This document shows positions 22,795-34,084 of a DNA stretch of 64,000 nt, piece by piece. Each line of letters begins with the position of its first letter. Positions within the stretch are counted from its first letter, which is position 1. The notes under the pieces were generated by a model that saw only the letters and a program-made list of their open reading frames with translations, was not told the origin of the DNA and ran no database searches. The translations under genes were made by a program, and so were the position numbers. Source of the DNA: Metallyticus violacea (lineage: Eukaryota > Arthropoda > Insecta > Mantodea > Metallyticidae); the NCBI GenBank assembly GCA_030762175.1, contig CM060833.1, forward strand, positions 74,771,501 to 74,835,500, read 5' to 3'.

Positions 22795-22912
22795 TGATTT
22801 ATTGTTTTACCCTCCCGCTAATCACCGAGAATCGGCTGACTGGATAACCGGCTAAGAGCGGTGCACTCGTCTATAGGCACATTCCGGGGGGGAAACAAAG
22901 CTGATCGCACTG
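22795..22912 (+). repeat. Dispersed repeat E, copy 1
   Basis: Blocks ccctcccgctaatcaccgag, cggctgactggataaccggc, gcggtgcactcgtctatagg and cattccgggggggaaa, followed by tgatcgc, recur in the same order at 53505-53620. Unclassified dispersed repeat of about 115 bp; no coding capacity and no known family recognised. Confidence 0.75.
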
Positions 22913-23267
22913 TATATTAAATACGTAGAACACTTTTCCATTTTTAAACATTTTCAAGTAAGTTCATCTTTCTCGGCTTTGAAATAAACTAAAATATTCC
23001 GAATGTACGTTTAATGAAGAAAAGTTAAGGACTAATTCAATGCAATAAATTAAACGTGTAATTTTATGCCCAATTTATCGTATGCTGTATTGTTCTCAAC
23101 ATCAGAGTTCAAATATGTTGATTGTAATAATAGATAAGAGAAAATTAACTAGATAGAGTTTTCCTTTGGCAGTTTGTTTCATAAATCAAAAGGTTTTAAC
23201 GTAAACTTCCATTGTAGATTTATGTGAGCCGTGCGTCATTAAATCGGACTTGCATCTCTGAGTTACC

Positions 23268-23478
23268 GCCATAGGTGGCCGAGGTCATTAAGGCGCGGAC
23301 TCGTGAGGGGGAGGTGAGGGGTTCGAGTCCCGCTAAGACGTCCTCCATGACTGAAGTTTCTTAACGTTTCCTCCCTTACAAAAATCCTTTACCAATATAT
23401 CATTTCATTTCATGTATCATCAGTGTCCACAGCCTGTGGTGTCTCAGTAGTAAAAACGGGCGTTAAACACCATAAAAA
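23268..23478 (+). repeat. SINE-B copy with internal deletion
   Basis: Sense copy: head ggtggccgaggtcattaagg, box B ggttcgagtcccg, cctccatgactga, then a deletion of about 70 bp removing the ggcaaatgccggggagg block. It resumes at atcatttcatttcatgtatc and ends at aaaaacgggcgttaaacacc. Confidence 0.88.
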
Positions 23479-23815
23479 ATCTCTTGAGTTAAAGAAAGGG
23501 TTCGGTTTGTTGTAAACATAGCTCTTTATATACATATCAAAACGTTTAGGAAATGCAGTATTGCCCTTAAGTATAAAATGAGGGGGGCAAAATATTAGCT
23601 GTATTTCCTACTAAACTGTATTGTGATTTTCATTCAGTATTTAATATGTTCAATTAAACTATCCTTTTATAGATTAACTTAGTTTGATTTTGTATCTATA
23701 TTTAAACAGTAACAAAGTTTATTTGTAAACAGTTTGCGTGCCATGATTATAAAGTTACATAGGATTCAATTTTAATCATGTCTACTAAACTTAAATTCAA
23801 AAAGTTCCCCCTTCT

Positions 23816-24015
23816 TTTTTTTTTTTTTTTTTCTTCACAAAATGCGATTTCGTCCGAAGAGGAAGTATGGCTATCACTACGTTTCGTTTTCCCTCCTCAT
23901 TTGGATAACAGGTCGATCTGGACACGATAGAGGGGAGAAAAAATCCCTCTGCTGCTACCGGGGATCGAACGTCCAGTCTGTCAGGCGCCTTACCAATTGA
24001 GGTCCCTAGCGAGTC
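23816..24015 (-). repeat. SINE-D: tRNA-headed element with poly-A tail
   Basis: On the minus strand a tRNA-like head reads ggacctcaattggtaaggcg (box A-like) and, 30 bases on, acgttcgatccccggt (box B-like). A body of about 110 bp follows, ending in gtgaagaaaaaaaaaaa. That is the order head, body, poly-A expected of a SINE. Only one copy occurs in the window, so the family cannot be confirmed here. A tRNA pseudogene with chance poly-A is the alternative. Confidence 0.55.
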
Positions 24016-24739
24016 GTAAATTATGAGATAATTACCATGAGCGTGGTCCTTCAAAAGTCAATGATTGATAGTAAGCTCAAAATGTGCCTCAAGCATGGAC
24101 TGACAATAATTTACACTCGACCGTTATCTTTATACTGTCTGGAAGGTAGCAACAGTGCATAGGAACACATGTCGTAATGCTTCTGAAGTTAAGAATGATG
24201 ACAATTGAATAACTTCTGTACTAATTCGTTAAAATGTTAAAATGCATTCCCTATATCAGAACTATTGCTTGAGCCAGCCATCTGCGCGGCATTTTCTTCC
24301 ACGGCTCACCGAGTGTTAAACAAGCAAAACTATGTCAGCTACAGAAGATGATTAAATGCGAAAATGCATTAATTGCGAAGTGTTTGATTGTTTCAGCGTG
24401 AGTTTTCTACTGGTGATTTATTTCTTTTTAATCTTTATTATTTTTAATCTAAGATCCATATGAACTACAGGATCAACTTATCACGTTCGAACATAATCTG
24501 CACAAATATTTCCAGATGTTAATACATATCCTTCCTTTTCGGTTTTTCAATACCAACTCCAGTAGTAAGTATAGCTTTTTACTGTAGTGCCAAAGCGATA
24601 GTTTCAGCATCTTCTTTCCGAAAATGCAAATTTTCTTCGTCGTATATGACCGCAAAATGGTTGATACGAGTGTGAATCAAATATAAACCGGATTTTGGGG
24701 TAATTTATTCAAACAAATTTAAAGAAAGTGGGATACAAT

Positions 24740-25230
24740 TCTTTGTCCTACCTAATTACCCAATTTATAAAAACATTTTCCCCAGAAGATATGACTTTTT
24801 TCAATTCCTTATTGAAGAAAGAATGGGGTTAGGTTTCCACCCAGTTGCATTCGAATATACTTCCACATCTTCTTCGCTGTCAAATAGCTGATCTCCTAAT
24901 GCTTCTTTTAACATTCAAACATTTTGAAATGGCAAAAAGATAAATATGGATTATAAAAAGTTGTTCCAATGCAGTTCAGTCAGTGAATTTCCTGAATTTT
25001 TCCCTTGTCAAAGCAGCAGCTGTATACGGACAGGCATTGTCTTGGAGGAGAAGGATTTCCAAAATAATTCAACGACGTCTTCCCCCCCCCTTCCGATAAA
25101 CGCGTTTTGCTTCAACCAGAAACTGACTAATAATCTGCACTCGACATTTATGAAGAAAATCAATGAAGAAAATGCCTTGGGAGTGCAGAGACAGTTTTCA
25201 TGCACCTATTTTCTCTTCATATTTTTTTTT
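24740..25230 (-). pseudogene. Mariner-like transposase C-terminal fragment
   Basis: On the minus strand LLQDNACPYTAAALTREKF is encoded at about 25060-24990. This corresponds to the second catalytic Asp block (LLQDNARPHTA in related mariners); the Asp is kept, while the following Arg and His positions are changed. Further on, in shifting frames, come LFDSEEDVE, GIEK and CFYKLGNYV-like pieces that match the order of the mariner C-terminus (SDEEV, GIxKL, KCxxxxGxYVEK). The intervening HPPYSPDL motif is lost to a deletion. It is too broken to be expressed. Confidence 0.62.
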
Positions 25231-25308
25231 TTTTTTTTTTGATATTTCTTATGTTTGACATCGAAATATGACCGTGGAAATCGAACTAGACTGTAGCCTA
25301 GTATTAAT

Positions 25309-25331
25309 GATGATGATGATGATTATTATTA
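25309..25331 (+). repeat. Short (ATG)n/(ATT)n array
   Basis: Five to six ATG/GAT units followed by ATT units. Confidence 0.85.
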
Positions 25332-25334
25332 TTC

Positions 25335-26180
25335 AGTAGAATATTAATCATGGATCATTAATGCTCTTCCATCAAATCTAATTAGAGAAATTTACTCGAA
25401 TATCATAATCACTCTCCTGCAATTCACGGAAAACAGGGACTTGTATGCTTTCACATTTAAATTGTTTCGATCTGGGAAGATAAACTGGTGCCTGTGAATG
25501 ACAATATTCTAAAACATTTCCAGCAAGATAGGGCAATATTCCTAACATATCCTGACATTAAGTACATTCTTAGTTTTTAATTGCAGTTGTAGTTGTAATT
25601 GCAAGAAATTGAATCAGTTGGGCAAATAAGAGCATTAACTCAACTTCATCGGGAGTTACAGCTCTGCCTGCCGTCCCCCCACTGTCGTGTAATGGGCGAC
25701 ACAACCATGAAATACCCAGCATGTATGGCTCATTATTCTATGGTTGTTTCTCTAACACGAGTAAATCAGTCCTATTTAATACATACTTATTAATATATTT
25801 TTAAGTAATATCTAATACCTGCCTACAAAGCAAACATCAATGACATTTGCACCATGATCTGGAAGTTTGAAGCAAATTTACTTTAAAAAAAACCTAACAA
25901 AAAGTACTTTTAGCCTTTTTGCAGTGCATCCATTTACAAGGTATGTTCGGTTCTGAGGTCCATATAGACTGGCATGTCTTCTGGGACAATTTCCAACCGA
26001 TTGGAGAAATATTTATTATAAGACACAAACTGAGGTTATATAGAGTGTGTTGCACTAATCATATTACTCTCAAGGACTAGCAGGCCCTTCGTTGCATCAG
26101 AGAATAGTATAATGTTTATTTCATTTGTTTCGTTTAATTTCATTATTTCCATCTTTGTTGCATGATACTTCCAGACTGAT
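25335..26180. other. No recognised feature
   Basis: AT-rich, with short chance frames only. Confidence 0.5.
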
Positions 26181-26186
26181 TAAGTA

Positions 26187-27435
26187 CGAGGGATTGCCCC
26201 AGTAAGCTCGAACGATTAAGAATGCTCTCCCACTCCTTCCAGTGAGATATGTTTACGTGTGCAATCGCGCCAGTTCATCAGTATGAGCCTGCAGTCAGCT
26301 GGTACAGTCTGGTGTAAATATAACTCCGTAATGGCTTCAAAACTCGTTGATTTGCGGCAAGGGTACATCGTTGGACTTTCCGACTAGTCCATTTCGATAG
26401 TAATAGAAGGGTATAAAAAGGTGTAAGCAAGTCATGTGTGGACCATATAATACAAGTGCACAAAAATTGATTCCTATTTGAGGCCCAATCTGTCAAAAAT
26501 AAATAAAAAAGAAGAAACGGCGCAACCACCACGACTAAAGGGCTAGTAGTAGCTACGATGAGGGCAGCAGTGACACAAGAAACCCCTGCAACATTAAAAA
26601 ACACTGGAAAATCTAAAGGGACCTTTACAGCATAACCCACCAACATTTTGGATTAGAATGGCGGCATAAAGTACGCGGGCACGTCTTGAAAGAACAGCAA
26701 ATCAGAGAGCGCTTCACCAATGCAAGAAAACTTATGAACACCAACTGGCAGGTGAAAAGTGACAATGGATGATTTCTTTGGATGGAACATTGATTTATCT
26801 AGATGACACAAATAAACTCCGTGCTATTTACTACTATCAAATCAGTCAAAAGGACACCCCATCTTCACCCGGGAAAACAAGGAAAAGTTTCCCAGGGGTC
26901 ATAGTGATTGAAGGTTACTGCTCTCGGGGCAAATAGCATTGGCAAATAGTTGCCAATGTAAAAATGAATGCAGCCTACTACCAAATCTGTCATGGACCCA
27001 ATTTTTACGAAGATATTTCCCGATTGTATGGTGAAGATGCCCCAAATGTTTGGGTTCACATGGGTAAAGCATCCAGCCAGGCTTGTCAATCATCCTAGAA
27101 CAAGTACCACCGGAAAGCTGTGGAAACGGTGTCAATGTGATACCGCTTAAAAGGATTCCTGTGAAGCCACCAGGTGCCTCACCAATGGATTTTTGCGTAT
27201 TTGGCCAACTGAAACAGCGTCAACGTCCCACCAACGATTGAGCGTCTCTGGAAAGTCTACCAGGAAACTAACCTTCCCCTTTCTGTTCTACGGTCTTCTA
27301 CAATGGAAATTGTGTTGTAGAGAAATAGTTCAAGTCCGTGGACATCAAACTGGACATGATTGGTATGAGAGAAAAGGAATCTCGCCATGAAAAAATACAA
27401 GTAAAACGTCCGAGCTTTACTGGAGCAACCCTGCA
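26187..27435 (+). mobile_element. Complete Tc1/mariner-superfamily element (dead)
   Basis: Terminal inverted repeats are visible: left tacgagggattgccccagta, and the reverse complement of the right end tgcagggttgctccagtaaa. Both continue into agctcg(a/g)acg. TA dinucleotides lie at 26185-26186 and at about 27436-27437, the target-site signature of the superfamily. Between them lies one transposase-sized coding remnant. Immediately to the right, from 27439, begins the AT tail of a SINE-A. Length of about 1.25 kb matches a full-length element of this group. Confidence 0.82.
26331..27410 (+). pseudogene. Transposase of the 26.2-kb Tc1/mariner-like element, frameshifted
   Basis: Starts MASKLVDLRQGYIVGLSD, an N-terminal helix-turn-helix block. 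With several frameshifts it continues through IIQVHKN and FEAQSVKN, then ISLDGTLIYLDDTNKLRAIY (first catalytic Asp), VIVIEGYCSRGK, MDPIFTK, VWVHMGKASS and IPVKPPGASPMDFCVFGQLK. The second catalytic Asp, expected in HMDKASSH, has become Gly (HMGKASSQ). The third Asp, in SPMDF, survives. The spacing between the second and third positions is about 41 residues, judged after allowing for frameshifts, suggesting a DD41D-type family. Stops, frameshifts and the lost Asp mean no active enzyme. Confidence 0.8.
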
Positions 27436-27436
27436 T

Positions 27437-27695
27437 AATAGATTTATTTAAAGACACTCTTTGATGTCTTTGCTCATTGGCGTCTCGTTCAATTCGGGGC
27501 TATAAACGGCCGGTAAAGTTCATCAGAGGCCTCTTTCAGCCTTTAGGTTCTTTTACGATACGGAACCAACGGCTTTACTTCCTTTCCAAAGGAAGCCATT
27601 GCTTACGACTTTTACGCCCTAAAATCCATCGACCCTGCCCAGGTTTGAATTCGCTATGAGGCAAGTATGGTTATCGCTAGACCAACAGAATCGAC
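27437..27695 (-). repeat. SINE-A copy abutting the Tc1/mariner-like element
   Basis: Antisense: tagatttatttaaagacact tail, tcattggcgtctcgttcaat, reverse pyrimidine block, gccattgcttacgacttttacgccc, tRNA-like head with degenerate box B (caggtttgaattcg). The tail lies directly at the element end, so the SINE probably landed in its TA-rich border. Confidence 0.85.
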
Positions 27696-27699
27696 GACA

Positions 27700-28900
27700 T
27701 TCTACACTGAACAGGAGATTTAAAGAATAACGTTTTTTACATTTGACATTGTTAGAGATATGGTTATAATTTTTAAATTTTCACTTTAATAATTACATGC
27801 ATTTCTGCCTGCATTTGAAGTGACGTTATTCTTTATGTCTCATTATCTCAAATCAGTTTATGTACACATATATCAGTACAATGAGCCTATTAACAATTTG
27901 GTTACGCCCAGGAGTTCTCCTTAATAATTTATACCGTATGTTAGGCACTTAGCAGGTGCTTGTATAACCCCGTTTGCATGCAAATAACATCACCAATATT
28001 TACTTTACGACCCAGTGAAGCCGAGGGCTGTTCATACACGCCACGAAGCATGCAATGCTTTCGACTGGGATTGAGGGAAGTTTAAACTACAGTCTCGGTT
28101 ATGAAAGCACCAGTTATTATTTAATCGTCAAAAATGTTGTTTTGTACCAATTTTGTTGTGTCTGCTTCATTGCCTTCTTTTCTATCATTATTATCATCTT
28201 CGGAACTATCGTAAATGAGTACTGAACAGCCTATATTGAAACAGTAATACGTTTAATGAAGATATATTTACCTTTGGTACCAATTTTACCTGAATTATTT
28301 ATACATGATCTTTGCACTGTTCCCATAGATTTTCTTGGTTCTTGAAGCCACAATTCTTAGGCAATTACATGAAATATCTTAAGGTTTTTGTATAGACTTT
28401 CGGGTTATGTGTTCTTTGCGTTTTCAAACATTCTGTATGCAGATATGTTTTTATTTTTGTGTAGTCTGTAGAAAACTACCCTGCCAGTACTACATGATCT
28501 ACATCCCTGTAGCTTCTTGGACTGTAGTATATGATGAATTTCCAGTATTTAAATATAATTAAACCGATTTATTGTTTATTTTATGGATATTAAATTTTGA
28601 ATTTTATTTTTAATTGTTATCCTTTCATCCGTATTTGAGGATATAATCGGTGCAAATATATCTTATCTCTAATCTTTCGTTTTTTCTCTCTATTTTAGAT
28701 TCCAAATTTCTACAATATATGTAAAATTTTATACTTCTAATGGTTATAAAACCTTAGACGTTTTGAATTTTTTTTGTATAAGTGTACATTTAACGATAAT
28801 TTGTATTTGTAATGTTATTTTTTTCTAAAAGCCATTCCTTTAATTTTACTTGGTATCGCATATTTAAGTAAAAAGTAGATACTATTTAGTTCAGTTCATT

Positions 28901-28905
<5 letters not shown>
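27700..28905. other. No recognised feature
   Basis: AT-rich. A GC-richer patch near 27955-28105 has no motif. Confidence 0.5.

Positions 28906-28956
<51 letters not shown>
28905..28956 (+). repeat. (AT)n microsatellite followed by poly-T
   Basis: About 35 bases of alternating AT/TA run straight into about 17 T residues. A second, shorter (TA)n lies at 29099-29115 and a (TC)n run at 29083-29096. Confidence 0.9.
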
Positions 28957-29249
28957 GTAATTTGTCTTATGGGGCTACTAGTATTACTGGGTCATCGAGG
29001 AATAATAGAGAATATAAAACAAGGTAATTGATTTTAAAAGAATACTTTCATTTATTCAGCAAAAGTTTGGCTGCCGGGGCTTTCTCTCTCTCTCTCCGTA
29101 TATATATATATATACGGGCAAGCATTGGGGGGAGTTCCTCGCACAAAAATTGTTTAAACATACGTCCAAAAATTCCTGGTTTATGAGAAATTATTGAAAC
29201 ATAACATTAAACATGCTCCTAAAAATGATCCAACAATTTAGTTTGTTAA

Positions 29250-29255
29250 AATAAC

Positions 29256-29304
<49 letters not shown>
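29250..29304 (+). repeat. (AAT)n microsatellite
   Basis: About seventeen AAT/ATA units. The poly-tyrosine in the overlapping minus-strand frame at 29191-29544 is only this repeat translated. Confidence 0.95.
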
Positions 29305-29305
<1 letters not shown>

Positions 29306-30699
29306 GCTTGCTCCGACAATTGAGTGATCTTGCCGATGCTATAAAGTTTTATGATTCGCCTGCTTTCGGTCTGGGAACGCCATCCCGTACAGCTGTGATG
29401 CTTTACATTTGCTCTATCGTACATAAAAAAAAAAATATCTTCCCTCTCACGATATGAATTTTCTGCCATTGTTAGCTGATCAAATATAATTGAACTGCAG
29501 CACAAGTCAAAAGTAAGAAATTGACTAATCATTAATGTACACAAATGTCGGCGTTAACGGGCAGCCTTATTGTACAACTTCACATACAATTAAATAATTT
29601 TAACAATAATAATTTCAGTATTATTATATCTTGCAATTCATTGACTAAATGTTCAGGAAATTCAATATGCCTCATTATATTCCATAATTTGTTTCTTAGA
29701 CTCTGTAGAAAACGTTTCCATAATCGATAAAAAAAGTAATTATGCAAATTATATTCTCTCCCTTTTCAATTGTCTGTATTAATGTAACACAGTCTGAACA
29801 GTAATCACCTTTCACGAAACAACATACCCGTGCACAATGCAATATTTTAATAGTTATAGCATCAAAATTTTAAATTTCTTTCCTGCATTTCCTCATTTAA
29901 AACCATGCTCTTTTTAACGATGTTAACCAGCCTTCCTAGATTTCTAATTTGTATTTATCATTAATAGACATATTGCTTTTATTGGTACTGCGTTTTGATT
30001 TCCTATTTTTTCAGCCATTCTTTAATAACACTTGTACTATAATACTGCTACCTACGTTAACTTTTATTTTAATTTTAATTTTTTAGTAATAGCCATATTT
30101 TACCATCCTTCAATAGTATAAAAGTAAATCTAAAAAAGAAAAGCACCATATTCAGATTTTTTTTTTTTTTTTTAAGCTATCGAATGTCTCATTGCAGACA
30201 GCAACTCATACGAGTATTTTGTTATATTTTGTGTGTTTTAGGCAGATCTTGTACAAACTTCAGTTACTGCGATTATTCTTGAGTTAATGAAAATATATTT
30301 CTCCATCTAAATGCTCGTGAGTACCTGTTCATTTTTTAATAAGTAATACGAGTATGCTGTTCGTTGTGATATACGAACTTCATCACTAACAACTATTATG
30401 ATTCGTTAAATATGACTTTGTTGGTGCTCATTCCCCAAATGATTTTCTTCTATAGATTGTGTAATTCTTTTAATATGTATATCAAAGAAATGTAATCTTT
30501 TTCTTGTTAAATAACTTTAATAATGATTATTTTATCTTATAAGGGATGAGTTTTTAAAATGCGTTTGTAAATTTAATTTGATTATGTTAGGCACGTTCCG
30601 AACAGAAATTGTTTTTTCAAATCTAAAATAAACATTTAACTGAAAATTCTTTGTTAGACTTTTTTTCTAACAAATAATTCATAAATTAAAACGCATACG

Positions 30700-31200
30700 T
30701 TATAAAAATTGCTCTAAGTGGCTTCCTACCGCTTCTATGCATCTCCTGAGTTTACATTCCATGATTTGGCGTACTCTGTCGAGAACTCCTGGAGAGTTTC
30801 GCATTTGATCAAATCTAGTTTGGAAATTCTCTCTCAGAACGTTAACTTAGCTACAATAGTTCTACAAACTACATACTTTAAAAACTTGATACTGAAATAA
30901 TAATGCACTATCTGACTTAAAGTGAGCTGGAGAGCCAACCACATTCACAGGATCTCAATGTCAATTCAATGGTGCAATTCATTTCTTTAGAAACCGCACA
31001 GCGGATGCGGAGGGATGAAATAGAGACCCAAGAAGATGAGTGTGAACAATTTCAACACAAACGTTTACATTAAAATTTTGCTACTGTTTGCTCTATGGGG
31101 TTTTCATAGGCTCAAATGTATTGTTATGATAGTTGACGATACCTTCATGGTAAAATCAGCCTCATCAGTGAATAAAGTAAATGCAAACAAATACATTAAC
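30700..31200 (-). pseudogene. Transposase C-terminal half, mariner-like (DUF4817-type group)
   Basis: The minus strand ends in a clean family C-terminus at about 30815-30700: SPGVLDRVRQIMECKLRRC, then IEAVGSHLEQFL and a stop. About 340 bases upstream, at 31180-31150, LFTDEADFT carries the first catalytic Asp context (FTDEAxF). Between them only fragments remain (WAYENP-like), and the second and third catalytic blocks cannot be read, so an internal stretch is deleted or scrambled. The final VRxxMExxLRRCIEAxGxHxEQ(F/H)L pattern is typical of the insect transposases that share the DUF4817 N-terminus. No terminal repeats were identified. Confidence 0.68.
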
Positions 31201-31204
31201 GCCA

Positions 31205-33175
31205 TTTATTATACGTTGGCCAATTTTCTTTGCATAATTTCCTAGCACTTACGGGTACAGATGCTTTCATCAGATTATTTCAGAGAGTCATAATCGCATG
31301 GGAAGGAGTTATGTGCTTAATACACTACTTTTGAGGGGGGGGGGGGCGCATTATGATGAATTTTCACCCACGTTACAAAGAACTCTTTCCTCATACCTGG
31401 CAGTTAGGTACCTCTCTTGGTCTCCTGTATCTGAAACTCTCTCAAATGAGCCCTGGCAAGCATTTGTGAAAATGTTCTTGCCCAAGGTAACTGCCTGTAA
31501 TTCACCGAATAAATTTTCTTGATATTTCTTCGCTCAGAAAATTGCAAAAGACAAATGACATGGACAGCTTTAAGGATTATAAATTGAAAGTACTTGAGTC
31601 GATTACTATTATGGAATAAATGTACAGATTTTTTTTATTTATGTACATTTGTGTGTTTGAATTAAAAATCTTGGTGAATATTTATTATATACTATTTTCT
31701 CGTGTTTAATATTTAACTTCAGAGTACCTTGTAGAATACAAACTAATGAATAGTATTAATGATTATTTCTTCATTAATTAGATTGTTTGTTGCTTTTATC
31801 TGTAGTTTCTATCTAATTTTCTGTCACGCATTACATAGAAGAACGTATTAGAATACATTTTCTTTGGTAACAAATCTTAACGGTCTGGAACGATATACAT
31901 TATTTATCAGCATAAGTTTACTTTCGAAAATGTTTACACAACGTTCTCTTTACAGGCGTGAAAACATTCTCTTTGATCCGGAGATTGTGATCTATGATTT
32001 TGAAGTGACAATATGTTACTAATAAGAAAGGCAGTGCAGCAGATGTTTTTCCTCTTCACGCTACTGTATGCAAATCACTGCACAGGTGAACTTGCTTTTA
32101 TGTTAATTACAGGAGGGGACCTCTTGGCTGCGACAGATGTGACCAACATATGAGTCAGTAATAGTGTCACTAATGCATTATTTAAGATAAGGGTTAAATA
32201 GATGCTATATTCATTCATAACTCGTCCAAAACCAGGCTTTCAACCTTTTGATTGGTAAAACATGTCTCTGTAATATGACAAATGTATACTTAATTTTATT
32301 CTCGAGATGCTTTCGTGTTTCAAGGTGTCCTATCATTTTCAGTTTCAAATGCCTCATAATTGACGACTTATACAATTAAAACGTGAATAGTTTTTTCATT
32401 ATGTTATCCTGGAAACCAAAACTCATTTCAATTTTTACCACTGTATGCTTAAAAATACGCTGAACTAAATAAATGTTTAAAAATATATATTTAACCAAAA
32501 ATCGTACTATAACTGCTTGGCAATGGAACTGCATAGCTATACTTCCCCACTCATTGTTATATTAATTGCTGATTGACAAGAAATTTAATAAACGTATTTA
32601 AATAAATGCAAATATTAATTAAAATATACTTTGTTGTATTACTTCTCAATATATCGACACTTCTGCTCGATATAGAAACATGGGAAGCTGCAGTTTAAAG
32701 GCAGTTTTTAACGTTTCTTAAGAAATATTATTAAACACAAAACGAATACATATTGTCTAATATTCATCTATCATGTGACTCTTCATTTCATTAAGATTTT
32801 AACTAGCCTACTGTAACTAAAATGAGGCTGCTTTCAAAAGTTGAATTAATTAAGCAGCAATTTATTTTTGTTTTAATGTTAACAAAAACTTTGTTCTACC
32901 TCTACCACAGCATTATCGGTTGACAATAATACAAGAAGGGAAAATAGATTAATAATAAGCTTATCTGTTGTTGCTTGTTTTTATTTATTTATTTATCAAG
33001 TGTATGACAAGGCTGCTGTGTATCAACAATATTATTTAAATTAAACGTTCTAGAAGCTTGGGAAAATGGAATGTCAAACATTCATCTATAGGAATGAGAG
33101 TAAGAAATATTCAATTTGGTCAAAGGTTATAATAATTTAGTATGCATGAGAAAAAAATTAAGAACAATGGGCAAA
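31205..33175. other. No recognised feature; G-run at 31335
   Basis: AT-rich, with an uninterrupted G-run of about eleven at 31335-31345. The segment 31300-31530 may be more of the preceding transposon, but I read no motif. Confidence 0.45.
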
Positions 33176-33178
33176 TTT

Positions 33179-33745
33179 AGGCTAAAAATAAATGTTGCTA
33201 AAACAAAGTACATAGCATTATGAGGTAAGATTTAATTTTGGAAGATGACAATGAAAAAATAACGTTGTATAGAAGGGAAAAAAACAAGAAAGGTGGAAAT
33301 CCTGAGTTTGAAATTAATGAAAGAATAAATAAAGGTAAATCAGTAATTCAAAATGAAATACAACAATTTATAATACAATTAACTTACGGAGCAGAAACGT
33401 TGAGGTTAAAATCAAGACCAAAAGCAACATTGTGAGGACAGAAACTAATTTTTTACAGCGCTCTTCTGGAAGAAGTAAAACAAGAATAAATGTTACTAGA
33501 GAGAAAGTGAAAAATTAAACTTGAATATTAGATTCTATTAAAAATACAACAGTTTACATTTTATGAGCATGTTAAAGGATGAAAATATTGGATGTGTTGC
33601 ACCAAATAAAAGTAAAAGGGAAGACCCTTAACATGGATGTGTTGAATTATAAAACAACATGCGGAGAACAAGTCCGGAAGATGAAGGAGACTGAGAGGAT
33701 TGGAGCAGAGATACAGACAGACTGCAAGAAAATATTTTAACATAG
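33179..33745 (+). pseudogene. LINE reverse-transcriptase C-terminal remnant
   Basis: Plus-strand phrases occur in the order of a LINE ORF2 end: KINVAKTKYIAL (N-K-T-K-Y segment after the YADD core), GGNPEFEINERINKGKSVI (the ITxDGxxxxEIxxRIxxG equivalent), QLTYGAETLRLK (the YGAExWxL motif with Trp changed to Leu), and after frameshifts HFMSMLKD (FYGHVxRM-like) and a basic end. The first three blocks are largely in one frame from 33238 to 33435. Poly-A-rich base use and several stops indicate an old, 5'-truncated copy. It is not the same subfamily as the 4.7-kb remnant, judging from YGAE against YGSE. Confidence 0.7.
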
Positions 33746-33837
33746 TAGCTACAACCTGATTTTAAATAGCGTTATTAACTAGGCTATAAGCAAGTGTTTC
33801 TAACAAGGAATGTAATGTTATCTCACTGCTGTGTAAA

Positions 33838-34080
33838 TCGCCACGGTAGCCGAGGTCATTAAGGCGCGGACTCGTGAGCGGGAGGTCTGGGGTTCGATTC
33901 CCACCAGGACCGTCCTCCGTGACTGAGGTTTGATTCCAGGTTTTCCTCAGTTCTCATAAATGGCAAATGCTAGGGAGGCACCCTAAACTTAGGCCTGGAA
34001 CGTTTCCTTCCTTAAAAATAAAAATCCTTCCATGTTTATCATTTCATTTCATCTCATGTATCATCGGTGTCCACCGCGTA
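33838..34080 (+). repeat. SINE-B copy, 3' end lost
   Basis: Sense: cgccacggtagccgaggtca head, box B ggttcgattccca, ccgtgactgaggttt, ggcaaatgctagggaggcac, cttaggcctggaacg and ttcatctcatgtatcatcgg. It breaks off at gtccaccgcg, so the last block (gtggtgcctcagtag onwards) and the tail are missing. Confidence 0.9.
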
Positions 34081-34084
34081 TGTT

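Noticed and set aside
24946..25242. 98-codon plus-strand open frame
   Set aside because: Antisense shadow of the minus-strand mariner fragment, ending in poly-T-encoded phenylalanines.
26278..26646. 122-codon minus-strand open frame resembling a membrane protein
   Set aside because: It is the antisense shadow of the plus-strand transposase in the 26.2-kb element.
29191..29544. Minus-strand frame with a poly-tyrosine stretch
   Set aside because: The tyrosines come from the (AAT)n microsatellite; the flanks have no motif.
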